From positions 186,001-250,000 of the forward strand of contig NZ_JADOVG010000002.1 of assembly GCF_015752205.1 (NCBI RefSeq): a stretch of DNA of 64,000 nt. Direction: 5' to 3'. Source of the stretch: Polaromonas sp. CG_9.7. GTDB taxonomy: Bacteria; Pseudomonadota; Gammaproteobacteria; Burkholderiales; Burkholderiaceae_C. A program made the position numbers and the translations under genes. The stretch's first letter is position 1; each line of letters starts with the position of its first letter. The notes beneath the pieces are model-generated. The model was not told where the DNA came from. It searched no databases and saw only the letters and a list, made by a program, of their open reading frames with translations. Below, piece by piece: positions 27,760 to 36,129 of this stretch.

Positions 27760-29394
27760 TTAGTCAACGCGCCGGAGCGCATCGATGCGGTCCACATGCG
27801 CCTGCAGCGAGCGCAGCGCGATGGGCCACAGGCGCGGGTCGGTGTCGTCATAGGCCAGCGCCACCCAGTCATCCATCGAGCCTTCAGGCAGGGCTTGCAT
27901 CGCCGATGCCACCTTGGCTTCGCGCTTCAGGCGGTGCGCCCTGAGCTGGGCAATCGCCTGCGGTGCCTCGCCCAGCACATGGCCGTGCGCCGGCAATATG
28001 AAGTCGATCTGGTGCGCGTCGCAGGCATCGGTGAGCTGATCCAGCGAGTCGAGGTAGGCGTTCATCTCGCCATCCGGCGGGTTGATGATGGTCGTGCTGC
28101 CGTTCAATATGTGGTCGCCCGAAAACAGCAGACCGTCTTCGACCAGCACCAGGCACACGTGGTTGGCTGCATGGCCGGGCGTAAATATGACCTTCAAAGT
28201 GTGACTTTGCGCTTGATGGGTAAGCTTTATCAGCTCCTGATTCAATAGCGACCGGTCAGGCGCGAAACAGGCGTCGGCGCGTGCGGTGTCGGCGGAAGGC
28301 AGTCCCAGAATCGGCGGGCGGTGGGCGCACAGCGCCTGAAGCGGCCGCGCGCCCGGTGAATGGTCGGGGTGTGAATGCGTGCAGACGATCGCCTCGATGC
28401 GCCCGCCGGTCGCTTCAAACAGGCGCTGGATGTGCAAGGCATCGTTCGGCCCCGGGTCGATCACGATGTAGCCCGTGTCCGCCGTGCCGACGATGTAGCT
28501 GTTGGTGCCGGGGCCCGTCATCATGCCGGGGTTGGGCGCGGTCAGGCGCATGACGTTTTTCAGCAGCGGCACCGGGCGCTCGCATTGCCAGTCGAGCGAA
28601 TGCACGCGTTGGCCGTCAGGCGATGTCAGCGCCAGTTCGCCGTAGGGCGAGTCGTGCTCCATATAGCGCGCATCCTGGCCGCCGAGCAGGCCGGCGCGGG
28701 GGCAGGAAATCCACAGTGGCTTTTCGTGCGCGCAGGCGCTCAGCACCGCCTCGACACTGGCGTACTTCGCCAGGCGCTCCAGCGTGCGCAATGTTGGAAA
28801 AATCATGAAGAACGTGCCGGCTTCATGGCGTGCCAGTGCATCGGCCGGGCGGACCCAGCTGGGCTCGAACTGCTCGGTTTCATCGGCCACCGGCGTCTGG
28901 CCTTCGGGCATGCGGGCGACCAGGAAGGGCACGTCGAAACGGCGCGGCAAATCGCGGTCGGTGACCCAGTGGGCCAGGGTGAAGACGTCCTCGCCCGCCA
29001 GCATGAGGCCGCGTTCCTTGCACTGCACTGCAAACGGCGCCATGCGGTCCATGGCGGCAATGGCTTCGGTGGCGACATGGCTACCGTCGGCATGGCGCGC
29101 CAGCAGCACGCCAAGTTCCTCGAAGCTTTCGCGGATGGCGGCAACGGCCTGGGTCAGCTGCAGGTCGGACTGGCTGGACCGGCGCGTGGACTGCGCATGC
29201 GCTGCCGCGTCGGCCGTGTCGATGCAGCCGCCCGGGAAAACGTAGGCGCCGGGCGCAAAGCTGGCCGTCATGGCGCGCCGGGTCATCAGCACTTCAATGC
29301 CTTGCGGCGTGTCGCGCAGCAGCAGCACGGTAGCGGCGGGACGCAGGGGCGCGGGGTCGCGCTGCAGGTAAAGGAGTTGAGTGGGTCGGACCAT
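27760..29394 (-). CDS. NUDIX / metallo-beta-lactamase fusion hydrolase
   Basis: A 544-residue protein with two enzyme domains. The N-terminal part (about residues 1-260) is a NUDIX fold: AATVLLLRD, AYVFPGGCID and RESFEELGV, which fits the REUxEExGU core, with a long insert before it as in NUDT19-like proteins. The C-terminal part is a metallo-beta-lactamase with THSHPDHSPG (metal site, near residue 340), TPGHAANHVCLVLVEDGLLFSGDHI and LPAHGHVLGE, of the LACTB2-like group. Start ATG 29394 is taken because the longer frame adds an unlike extension. Bases 28200-28254 match the dispersed palindrome and encode about residues 380-398. Confidence 0.85.
   Translation of the reverse strand: MVRPTQLLYLQRDPAPLRPAATVLLLRDTPQGIEVLMTRRAMTASFAPGAYVFPGGCIDTADAAAHAQSTRRSSQSDLQLTQAVAAIRESFEELGVLLARHADGSHVATEAIAAMDRMAPFAVQCKERGLMLAGEDVFTLAHWVTDRDLPRRFDVPFLVARMPEGQTPVADETEQFEPSWVRPADALARHEAGTFFMIFPTLRTLERLAKYASVEAVLSACAHEKPLWISCPRAGLLGGQDARYMEHDSPYGELALTSPDGQRVHSLDWQCERPVPLLKNVMRLTAPNPGMMTGPGTNSYIVGTADTGYIVIDPGPNDALHIQRLFEATGGRIEAIVCTHSHPDHSPGARPLQALCAHRPPILGLPSADTARADACFAPDRSLLNQELIKLTHQAQSHTLKVIFTPGHAANHVCLVLVEDGLLFSGDHILNGSTTIINPPDGEMNAYLDSLDQLTDACDAHQIDFILPAHGHVLGEAPQAIAQLRAHRLKREAKVASAMQALPEGSMDDWVALAYDDTDPRLWPIALRSLQAHVDRIDALRRVD
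28200..28254 (+). repeat. Dispersed palindromic element, copy 5 (inside NUDIX/MBL gene)
   Basis: TGACTTTGCGCTTGATGGGTAAGC is the left half in pieces (TTGCGCTTGATGGGTAAGC), and CAGCTCCTGATTCAATAGC is the right arm and tail. It lies in antisense orientation within the metallo-beta-lactamase domain, and the coding frame stays open through it. Confidence 0.7.
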
Positions 29395-29499
29395 GGCGTC
29401 ATTTTGCAGTGAAACTGCCTTGAGATGCGCCGGGGACGCGTAGGGCCCTTGACGCCGACACCACCGCAAAGGGCATGCCGGCAGGTCAGGGCTTGACGT

Positions 29500-30666
29500 T
29501 CAGGCCGTCAGCGCCTTCATTTCGGCATACAGGTCGGCTTTGCCTTCAAAGCCAATGCCGGGCAGCGGCGGCAGGGTGACGTAGCCATTTTCCACTTTCA
29601 CGCCGTCGGGGAAGCCGCCATAGGGCTGGAACAGGTCGGGATAGGACTCGTTGCCGCCCAGGCCCAGGCCGGCGGCAATCGCCAGCGACATCTGGTGGCC
29701 GCCATGCGGCACGCAGCGGCTGGGCGACCAGCCGTAGGCCTTCAGCATGTCCAGCGTGCGCAAATATTCAACCAGGCCGTAGCTCAGCGCGCAGTCGAAC
29801 TGCAGCCAGTCGCGGTCCTTGTGCATGCCGCCGTAGCGGATCAGGTTGCGCGCATCCTGCATCGAGAACAGGTTCTCGCCCGTGGCCATGGGGCCGGTGT
29901 AATGCTCGCCCAGCCGTGCCTGCAGCTCGTAGTCCAGCGGGTCGCCGGCTTCCTCGTACCAGAACAGCGGGTATTGCGCCATCGCCTTGCCGTAGGCCAC
30001 CGCTGTCGCCAGGTCGAAGCGGCCGTTGGCGTCAACCGCGAGTTGCTGGCCGGCCTGCAGTCTGCCCAGCACCGCTTCGATGCGCTGCATGTCCTCGGCC
30101 AGCGGGGCGCCGCCGATCTTCATCTTCACCACGCTGTAGCCCCGGTCCAGGTAGCTTTGCATCTCGCCCAGCAGGCCCGCAATGCCTTTGCCAGGATGGT
30201 AGTAGCCGCCGGCCGCATAGACAAACACCTTCGGGTTGGCCATGCCATTGCCATAGCGCTGTGCCAGCAGGTCATGCAGTGGCAGCCCGGCGATCTTGGC
30301 GGTGGCGTCCCAGATCGCCATGTCAAGCGTGCCGACCGCCACCGAGCGCTCGCCGTGGCCACCCGGTTTTTCGTTGGACATCATGCAATCCCAGATCTTG
30401 TGCGGGTCGAGGTTGTCGCCTGTCTCATTCAACAAGGCTCCGGCCTGCGCTTCCAGCACGCGCGGACGAAAGCGCTCACGGATCAGCTGGCCCTGACCGT
30501 AGCGGCCGTTGGAGTTGAAGCCGTAGCCGATCACCGGCTTGCCGTCCCGCACGACGTCAGTCACAACGGCGACGAGGCTGAGCGTCATTTTCGAAAAGTC
30601 GATATAGGCGTTGCGGATGTCCGATTTGATCGGCCGGGTCGATTCGATGATGTCGATAATTTTCAT
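29500..30666 (-). CDS. tarD: D(-)-tartrate dehydratase, enolase superfamily
   Basis: Dehydrates D-tartrate to oxaloacetate. The 388-residue protein follows Bradyrhizobium TarD closely by recall: NAYIDFSKMTLSLVAVVTDV, NEKPGGHGERSVAVGT, FQPYGGFPDGVKVENG and GIGFEGKADLY. Active-site residues fall one place before the TarD numbering: K183 in KMKIGG, metal ligands D212, E238 and E264, and H321 in VPHGGHQ. All are present, so it should be active. Start ATG 30666 removes an unlike N-terminal extension. It is divergent from a LysR gene that probably controls it. A related acid-sugar dehydratase is the alternative. Confidence 0.9.
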   Translation of the reverse strand: MKIIDIIESTRPIKSDIRNAYIDFSKMTLSLVAVVTDVVRDGKPVIGYGFNSNGRYGQGQLIRERFRPRVLEAQAGALLNETGDNLDPHKIWDCMMSNEKPGGHGERSVAVGTLDMAIWDATAKIAGLPLHDLLAQRYGNGMANPKVFVYAAGGYYHPGKGIAGLLGEMQSYLDRGYSVVKMKIGGAPLAEDMQRIEAVLGRLQAGQQLAVDANGRFDLATAVAYGKAMAQYPLFWYEEAGDPLDYELQARLGEHYTGPMATGENLFSMQDARNLIRYGGMHKDRDWLQFDCALSYGLVEYLRTLDMLKAYGWSPSRCVPHGGHQMSLAIAAGLGLGGNESYPDLFQPYGGFPDGVKVENGYVTLPPLPGIGFEGKADLYAEMKALTA

Positions 30667-30920
30667 GGTGTGTGGAGTTGACGAAAAAAAAGGTGGTTGG
30701 TTTGGGCGCATGTTGGTGCAGCGCCAGCGCGGTGACGGCTTTTTACTGTAGCGTGAGTGCAAAATCCTCCGGCGGAAAACGATGCCGCGATAATTTGCAG
30801 CGAGGGCAGGCGGGAGAAAGTTTCCTCTGGTTGAATTCAGGGTCCGATCATCCGCACTGCCGGGCCTCGCGTCCAATACCCGAATCGCATACAACTATTC
30901 AACCCTAAGGACGCTGAACG

Positions 30921-31871
30921 ATGGGCCCTGTCAACCGGCCGCTGGACCTGCAATGGCTGGAGGATTTCCTGGCGCTGGTCGAAAGCGGCAATTTCTCGCG
31001 CGCTGCGCAGGCCCGTGCCATTGCCCAGCCGGCGTTCAGCCGTCACATCCGGGCGCTGGAGGAATGGGCTGGTGTCGAGCTGATCGACCGCGCCCGGCAC
31101 CCGGCCGCGCCCACGCTGGCTGGCGAGGTGTTTGTGGTGACGGCGCGCGACGTGCTGCTGCGTCTGGCGCAGGCCCGCACCCGCGCCCACGAGGCGCAAG
31201 AGCAGGCCAGCCGCAGCCTGCAATTCGCCGCCACGCATGGGCTGTCGCTGGCTTTTTTCCCACGCTGGCTGCAGCGCGTCGAGCAGCAGGTGCAACTCGG
31301 CCCCATTCACATGGTGTCGGACAGTTACCAGGCCTGCGAGGTGTTGATGCTGCAGCGCCGCGTGCAGTTTTTGCTGTGCTACGGCCACGCCGCCGCCAGG
31401 ACCCGGCTGCTGCCGCCCGGGTTTGAATTTGCCTGCATTGGCCAAGACCGCCTGGTGCCGGTAAGCGCGCCCGATGCCGAAGGCCAGCCGCAGCACCGCA
31501 TCGATGGCGACGCCTCTGAGCCCGTGCCGGTGCTGGCTTACAGCGAGGCGTCGGGGCTGGGCCAGATCATGCGCGAGCAGTTGCCGGGCGCGTTCGATGT
31601 GCAGCGCTTCAAGCCAGTGATGACCTCACACCACGCCGTGCTGCTCAAGACCCTGGCGCTGGAAGGGCGCGGTGTGGCCTGGCTGCCGCACAGCCTGGTG
31701 AGCGACGAAATGGCCGACGGCCGCCTGGTTGGCGCGGCGGATCCTGAATGGAGCTTGCCGCTGGAAATCCGGCTTTTCCGCGCCACGGCCGCGCTGGCAC
31801 CGGCTGCCGAAGCGGTCTGGGCAGAGGTAAAAAAGGCAGCTACGCAACCGCCCTCGCCAACCCGGCCTTGA
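30921..31871 (+). CDS. LysR-type regulator, probable regulator of tartrate dehydratase
   Basis: A 316-residue LysR protein. The helix-turn-helix is LDLQWLEDFLALVESGNFSRAAQARAIAQPAFSRHIRALE, seen in pieces such as LQWLEDFLAL and AQPAFSRHIRALE. It belongs to the same short-linker subtype as the protein at 9353 and E. coli HypT. The effector domain covers residues 95-290. Its start is 254 bp from the divergent tartrate dehydratase start, the classic arrangement for a LysR regulator and its target. The last 12 residues are low-complexity and poorly conserved. Confidence 0.83.
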   Translation: MGPVNRPLDLQWLEDFLALVESGNFSRAAQARAIAQPAFSRHIRALEEWAGVELIDRARHPAAPTLAGEVFVVTARDVLLRLAQARTRAHEAQEQASRSLQFAATHGLSLAFFPRWLQRVEQQVQLGPIHMVSDSYQACEVLMLQRRVQFLLCYGHAAARTRLLPPGFEFACIGQDRLVPVSAPDAEGQPQHRIDGDASEPVPVLAYSEASGLGQIMREQLPGAFDVQRFKPVMTSHHAVLLKTLALEGRGVAWLPHSLVSDEMADGRLVGAADPEWSLPLEIRLFRATAALAPAAEAVWAEVKKAATQPPSPTRP

Positions 31872-31971
31872 GCTTTCACGCTGATCTGGGCATTGCCGGT
31901 GTGTTGGTGCAATGCCACGAAGCGGGTTTTCATGACGCTGTGATCGACAGGCCGCAGGGATAATCGTGCCC

Positions 31972-32850
31972 ATGCGAATCCGATTTACCAAAATGCAGGG
32001 CGCGGGCAATGACTTCGTGATGCTCGACGAAACCCGGGGCTCCCTGAACCTGACCGCCGCACATTACCGCTTCCTGGCCGACCGCCACTTTGGCGTCGGC
32101 GCTGACCAGATATTGACGGTGCGGCCCTCGCCGGGCGAAAACATCGACTTTGAATACGTCATTCACAACGCCGATGGCGGCGAGGTCGAGCAATGCGGCA
32201 ACGGCGCGCGCTGCTTTGTGCGCTTTGTACGCGAGCAGGGCTTGACCGAGAAAAACGCGGTCAAGGTCAAGACCTTGGGCGGCATCATCGAGCCGCGCAT
32301 GCAGCCCGATGGCCGCGTCACGGTCAACATGGGCGCGCCGGTGTTTGAGCTGGCGCGCATCCCTTTCAACCCCGCCGGCTTGGCGTCCGAAACCACTGGT
32401 TCATGGCAGAAATGGCCTCTGGCGCTTGATGGGTGGGTGCAGACAGCTCCTGTTTTGATAGCGGTTGTGTCGATGGGAAATCCCCATGCGGTGCAACTGG
32501 TGGACGACGTGGACAGCGCCCCGGTCGCGCAAACAGGCCCGCTGGTCGAGCACCACCCGGCTTTTCCCAAGCGCGTGAACGCCGGCTTCATGCAGGTCGT
32601 CACGCGCAGCCAGATTCGCCTGCGCGTTTACGAGCGCGGCGCTGGCGAGACACTGGCTTGCGGCACCGGCGCCTGCGCCGCGGTGGTGGCGGGCATCCGG
32701 CTGGGCCTGCTCGACGCGCGCGTCGATGTGCTGATGCGCGGTGGCGCGCTGACGATTGAATGGACGGGCGCGCTGGATGCGCCTGTGATGATGACCGGAC
32801 CGGCAACGACCGTTTTCGAAGCCGAGATCGACGTTCCCGACAGGCTGTGA
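31972..32850 (+). CDS. dapF: Diaminopimelate epimerase
   Basis: Converts LL- to meso-diaminopimelate, needed for lysine and for the peptidoglycan subunit added by MurE. The 292-residue enzyme opens [20 protein letters not shown] and has both catalytic cysteines, in [10 protein letters not shown] and [31 protein letters not shown] is also diagnostic. ATG 31972 is chosen over GTG 31966. A dispersed palindrome-like stretch at 32406-32464 encodes about residues 145-164 without disrupting either catalytic half. It begins a dapF-DUF484-xerC-rlmI run. Confidence 0.95.
   Translation: MRIRFTKMQGAGNDFVMLDETRGSLNLTAAHYRFLADRHFGVGADQILTVRPSPGENIDFEYVIHNADGGEVEQCGNGARCFVRFVREQGLTEKNAVKVKTLGGIIEPRMQPDGRVTVNMGAPVFELARIPFNPAGLASETTGSWQKWPLALDGWVQTAPVLIAVVSMGNPHAVQLVDDVDSAPVAQTGPLVEHHPAFPKRVNAGFMQVVTRSQIRLRVYERGAGETLACGTGACAAVVAGIRLGLLDARVDVLMRGGALTIEWTGALDAPVMMTGPATTVFEAEIDVPDRL
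32406..32464 (+). repeat. Dispersed palindromic element, copy 6 (inside dapF)
   Basis: AAATGGCCTCTGGCGCTTG is nearly the left arm of copy 8 (AAATCGGCCTCTGGCGC), and CAGCTCCTGTTTTGATAGC is the right arm and tail also seen, with small changes, in copies 5 and 9. It is read through in frame between the two DapF domains. Confidence 0.75.
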
Positions 32851-32910
32851 CCCGCCGGCATCCGTGCGGCAGGGTGACGCCGCTTTAAAAAAAATGGAGA
32901 CAACACCGCC

Positions 32911-33642
32911 ATGAATCCTGCGATGAACCTTGCCGTGCAACCCGTCACCGAAGACGATATTGCCGATTTTCTGGCCAACCAGCCTGACTTTTTTGAGCGC
33001 CATGCCGAACTGCTGGCATCGGTGCAACTGTTCAGTGGCCATGGAGACCGCGCCATCAGCCTGCAAGAGCGTCAGGCCAGCTTGCTGAGGGAAAAAATCA
33101 AGGCGCTGGAAACCCGTGTGCTTGAAATGGTCGGCCACGGCCAGGACAACCTCGTGATCGCCGGCAGGATGCAGTCCTGGACGCGCCGGCTATTGCAAAC
33201 AGCGCAGGCGCGCGACCTGCCAGGCGCCATCGTCGAGGGGCTGGCCAGCGAGTTCCAGATTCCGCAGGCGGCCATCAGGCTGTGGGGCGTGGACGCTGCC
33301 CATGGCGGCGAAGATTTTGCGCAGGCGGTCAGCGACGATGTGCAGCGCTTTGCGGCTTCATTGACCACGCCGTATTGCGGCGTCAACACCGGTTTTGAAG
33401 CTGCCCGCTGGCTGCCGCATGCCGGGCAGGCGCAGTCGCTGGCGCTGATTGCGCTGCGCGCCAGCCTTGACGCGCCAATGTCCGGCCTGCTGGTGCTGGC
33501 CTCGCCCGATGCCCAGCGCTTTCACAGCGGCATGGGCACTGAATTCCTCGAACGGCTCGGCGAACTGGCCGGTGCGGCACTGTCGCGCCTGCAACTGCCG
33601 GTCGCCTTGCCGGCTGCTGAGCCGGCTGAAACTCCCGCATGA
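32911..33642 (+). CDS. DUF484 family protein (GAF-like)
   Basis: A 243-residue cytosolic protein opening MNPAMNLAVQPVTEDDIADFLANQPDFFERH, where DIADFLANQPDFF is the DUF484 signature. A short coiled coil follows (QERQASLLREKIKALETRVLEM in pieces, residues 52-75). The C-terminal two thirds look like a GAF domain, with FLERLGELAGAALSRL as its last helix. It is found beside dapF and xerC in many proteobacteria, and its function is unknown. Its stop overlaps the xerC start (ATGA). Confidence 0.87.
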   Translation: MNPAMNLAVQPVTEDDIADFLANQPDFFERHAELLASVQLFSGHGDRAISLQERQASLLREKIKALETRVLEMVGHGQDNLVIAGRMQSWTRRLLQTAQARDLPGAIVEGLASEFQIPQAAIRLWGVDAAHGGEDFAQAVSDDVQRFAASLTTPYCGVNTGFEAARWLPHAGQAQSLALIALRASLDAPMSGLLVLASPDAQRFHSGMGTEFLERLGELAGAALSRLQLPVALPAAEPAETPA

Positions 33643-34667
33643 CGCGATCGCCGCCTGCGCCGGTCGCGGAGCCTGAAGCGCCGGACCCGCTGGTCAGCCG
33701 CTACCTTGCGTATGTCCGGGTGGAAAAGCGGCTCGCCAGCCGCACCGTCGAGTTGTACACCGCCGACCTGCAAAAGCTGCAAGCCCAGGCGCGCAAGGCC
33801 GGCGTGGCGCTAACTGATGTGAAGCACACGCATTTGCGGCGCTGGGTCGCGCAAATGCATTCCGGTGGTCGCAGCGGGCGCGGCATTGCGCTGATCCTAT
33901 CGGGCTGGCGCGGTTTTTACACCTGGCTGGGCCGTGAAGGCCTGGTGCCGGGCAACCCGGTGCAGGACGTGCGCTCGCCCAAGGTGGCCAAGCCGCTGCC
34001 CAAGGCGCTGAGCGTCGATGAAGCGGTGCAGCTGGCCTGCTTTGAAGCCGACGCCACCGGCGTTGACGCCTTCATGGAAGCGCGCGACCGGTGCATCACT
34101 GAACTGCTCTACGGCTGCGGCCTGCGCATTGGCGAGCTGGTGGGGCTCGACGCGCAGGCCAGCGGCCAGGCGCGTGGCTGGATCGACCGCGATGCCGGCG
34201 AGGCGCATGTGCTGGGCAAGGGCGAAAAGCGGCGCAGCGTGCCGGTGGGCCGCGCGGCCCTCGCGGCGCTTCAGGACTGGCTGGCCGTGCGCAACGCCTC
34301 GGCGATTCCCGCTGTTGAAGGCCGCGCGGCGCTGTTCATCAGCCAGCGCGGCACCCGCCTCACGCCGCAGCACATCCGCGTGCGCCTGAAGCAGCGCTCG
34401 CAGCAGGCCGGGCTGGCCACACCAGTGCATCCGCACATGCTGCGCCATTCCTTTGCCAGCCATGTGTTGCAGTCCAGCGGCGACCTGCGCGCGGTGCAGG
34501 AGCTGCTGGGCCACGCCAACATCACCACCACCCAGGTCTACACGCGGCTCGACTTCCAGCACCTGGCGAAAATCTACGACGCCGCGCACCCCCGGGCGAT
34601 GTCCAACGGCGCAGGCGCCAAGGCAGACGCGCCGCCCGTGGCGACCGTGCCCGAACGCCCAAAGTAG
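33639..34667 (+). CDS. xerC: Tyrosine recombinase XerC
   Basis: With XerD, resolves chromosome dimers at the dif site. The 342-residue protein has an N-terminal SAM-like core-binding domain (about residues 20-110) and a catalytic domain. Catalytic residues visible are the arginine in LLYGCGLRIGELVG, HMLRHSFASHVL (H-x-x-R), the histidine in LGHANITTTQ and the nucleophile tyrosine in VYTRLDFQHL. It is about 40 residues longer than E. coli XerC (298), through both termini. It begins within the DUF484 stop. Confidence 0.94.
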   Translation: MTRSPPAPVAEPEAPDPLVSRYLAYVRVEKRLASRTVELYTADLQKLQAQARKAGVALTDVKHTHLRRWVAQMHSGGRSGRGIALILSGWRGFYTWLGREGLVPGNPVQDVRSPKVAKPLPKALSVDEAVQLACFEADATGVDAFMEARDRCITELLYGCGLRIGELVGLDAQASGQARGWIDRDAGEAHVLGKGEKRRSVPVGRAALAALQDWLAVRNASAIPAVEGRAALFISQRGTRLTPQHIRVRLKQRSQQAGLATPVHPHMLRHSFASHVLQSSGDLRAVQELLGHANITTTQVYTRLDFQHLAKIYDAAHPRAMSNGAGAKADAPPVATVPERPK

Positions 34668-34707
34668 CCGCGCTGGCCGGGGCGCTGGCAGACACGACAA
34701 TAGCCCG

Positions 34708-35898
34708 ATGAACATTATTCGATTGAAAGACGGCAAGGAACGCTCCCTGCTGCGCCGCCATCCCTGGATTTTTTCAGGGGCGATCGCCAGCGGCGACGGC
34801 GGGTCCGGCGAAACCGTGCGCATTGAAAGCCATGCCGGCCAGTTCCTCGGCTGGGCTGCGTTCAGCCCGACGTCGAAGATTCGCGCCCGGGTCTGGAGCT
34901 TCAACGAGGCGCAGCCCATCGACGCTTCGTTTTTCATAGCGCGCATCGACCAATCAATAAGCGCAAGAAGCCTTTTTGACATCAAAAGCGACGGCCTGCG
35001 GCTGATTCACGGCGAATCCGATGGCCTGCCAGGGCTGGTTGTGGACCGCTACGGCGACACGCTGGTCGCGCAATTTTCCAGCTGCGGCACGGAGAAATGG
35101 AAGCAAGTCATCGTTGACGCCTTGCTGGCGCAAACTGGCTTGACGCGGCTCTACGAACGCTCTGACGCCAGCGTGCGTTCGCTAGAAGGCCTGCCCGAAG
35201 CCACCGGCTGGCTCGCCGGATCGGGCGCCACTGGCATCGTCATCACCGAACACGACTGGAAACTGAGCCTGGACGTGGCCGAAGGCCACAAGACCGGCTT
35301 TTACCTCGACCAGCGCGACAGCCGCCAGAAGTTTGCCGTCTATGCGCGCCGGCTCGGGTTCAAGGACGTGCTGAACTGCTACTGCTACACCGGCGGCTTC
35401 ACCGTGGCGGCGCTGGCAGGCGGCGCGCAACACGTCACGTCGATCGACTCGTCCGGCCCGGCCATAGAGCGCGCAAAAGCCAACGTCGCGTTGAACGGGT
35501 TTGACGCCAGCCGCACCACCCTGCTGGACGCCGACGTGAACGCCATGCTGCGCCAGTATGTCAAAGACGGCCGGACTTTCGACGCCATCGTGCTCGACCC
35601 GCCCAAGTTCGCGCCGACGGTCACGCACGCCGAGCGCGCCGCGCGCGCCTACAAGGACATCAACCGGCTGGCGTTGTCGATTTTGGCGCCCGGCGGCGTG
35701 CTGTTCACCTATTCCTGCTCGGGCGGCATCAGCGCCGACCTGTTCCACAAGATCGTCGCCTCGGCCGGCACCGACGCCGGCGTGGACGCCTTCATCTGCG
35801 AACGCATGGGAGGCGCGCCTGACCACCCGATGACGGTGGCGTTTCCGGAAGGCGAATACCTCAAGGGGTTGGTGCTGGTCAAACGGCCGTCAAACTAG
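34708..35898 (+). CDS. rlmI: 23S rRNA m5C1962 methyltransferase, RlmI family
   Basis: The 396-residue SAM-dependent methyltransferase has an N-terminal PUA domain (LKDGKERSLLRRHPWIFSGAI) and a Rossmann methyltransferase domain. Markers are GFYLDQRDSR, VLNCYCYTGGFTVAALAGGA for the SAM site, DAIVLDPPKFAP for the catalytic DPPxF motif, and YSCSGGISADLF. E. coli RlmI has 396 residues. Start ATG 34708 matches that length; the longer frame overlaps xerC. Bases 34930-34976 resemble the dispersed palindrome and encode about residues 74-89 in the linker between domains. Confidence 0.92.
   Translation: MNIIRLKDGKERSLLRRHPWIFSGAIASGDGGSGETVRIESHAGQFLGWAAFSPTSKIRARVWSFNEAQPIDASFFIARIDQSISARSLFDIKSDGLRLIHGESDGLPGLVVDRYGDTLVAQFSSCGTEKWKQVIVDALLAQTGLTRLYERSDASVRSLEGLPEATGWLAGSGATGIVITEHDWKLSLDVAEGHKTGFYLDQRDSRQKFAVYARRLGFKDVLNCYCYTGGFTVAALAGGAQHVTSIDSSGPAIERAKANVALNGFDASRTTLLDADVNAMLRQYVKDGRTFDAIVLDPPKFAPTVTHAERAARAYKDINRLALSILAPGGVLFTYSCSGGISADLFHKIVASAGTDAGVDAFICERMGGAPDHPMTVAFPEGEYLKGLVLVKRPSN
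34930..34976 (-). repeat. Dispersed palindromic element, copy 7 (inside rlmI)
   Basis: Read on the minus strand: AAAAAGGCTTCTTGCGCTTA, then TTGATTGGTCGATGCGC and GCTATGAAAAA. The left part equals that of copy 2, and the right arm is shorter. The frame of rlmI stays open. Confidence 0.55.
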
Positions 35899-35908
35899 TT
35901 TTTAATGG

Positions 35909-35968
35909 TCAAATCGGCCTCTGGCGCAGACTGGATAAGCGCAGGTTGCTATATAAATCAAAGTAATC
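35909..35968 (+). repeat. Dispersed palindromic element, copy 8 (intergenic)
   Basis: AAATCGGCCTCTGGCGC and GGATAAGCGCAGGTTGCTAT are separated by AGACT, with the tail ATAAATCAAAGTAAT. It begins 11 bp after the rlmI stop. GCGCAGACTGGATAAGCGCA is almost identical to the core of copy 9 in murG. Confidence 0.8.
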
Positions 35969-36129
35969 GCCGATGTCTTTCCCTGCTGGCAACGCCCTGC
36001 CGGCATGCACCCGAGCCCCTCGGGGTCTTGAAGGCGGGGCTAAAGTCCTCACCTTGTCTGTTTCGCCTGGTTTCGCCTTACATAGGCCCTTGCGTATTTC
36101 TCACCTTCCCCGTTTTTTAGGTCACCACC

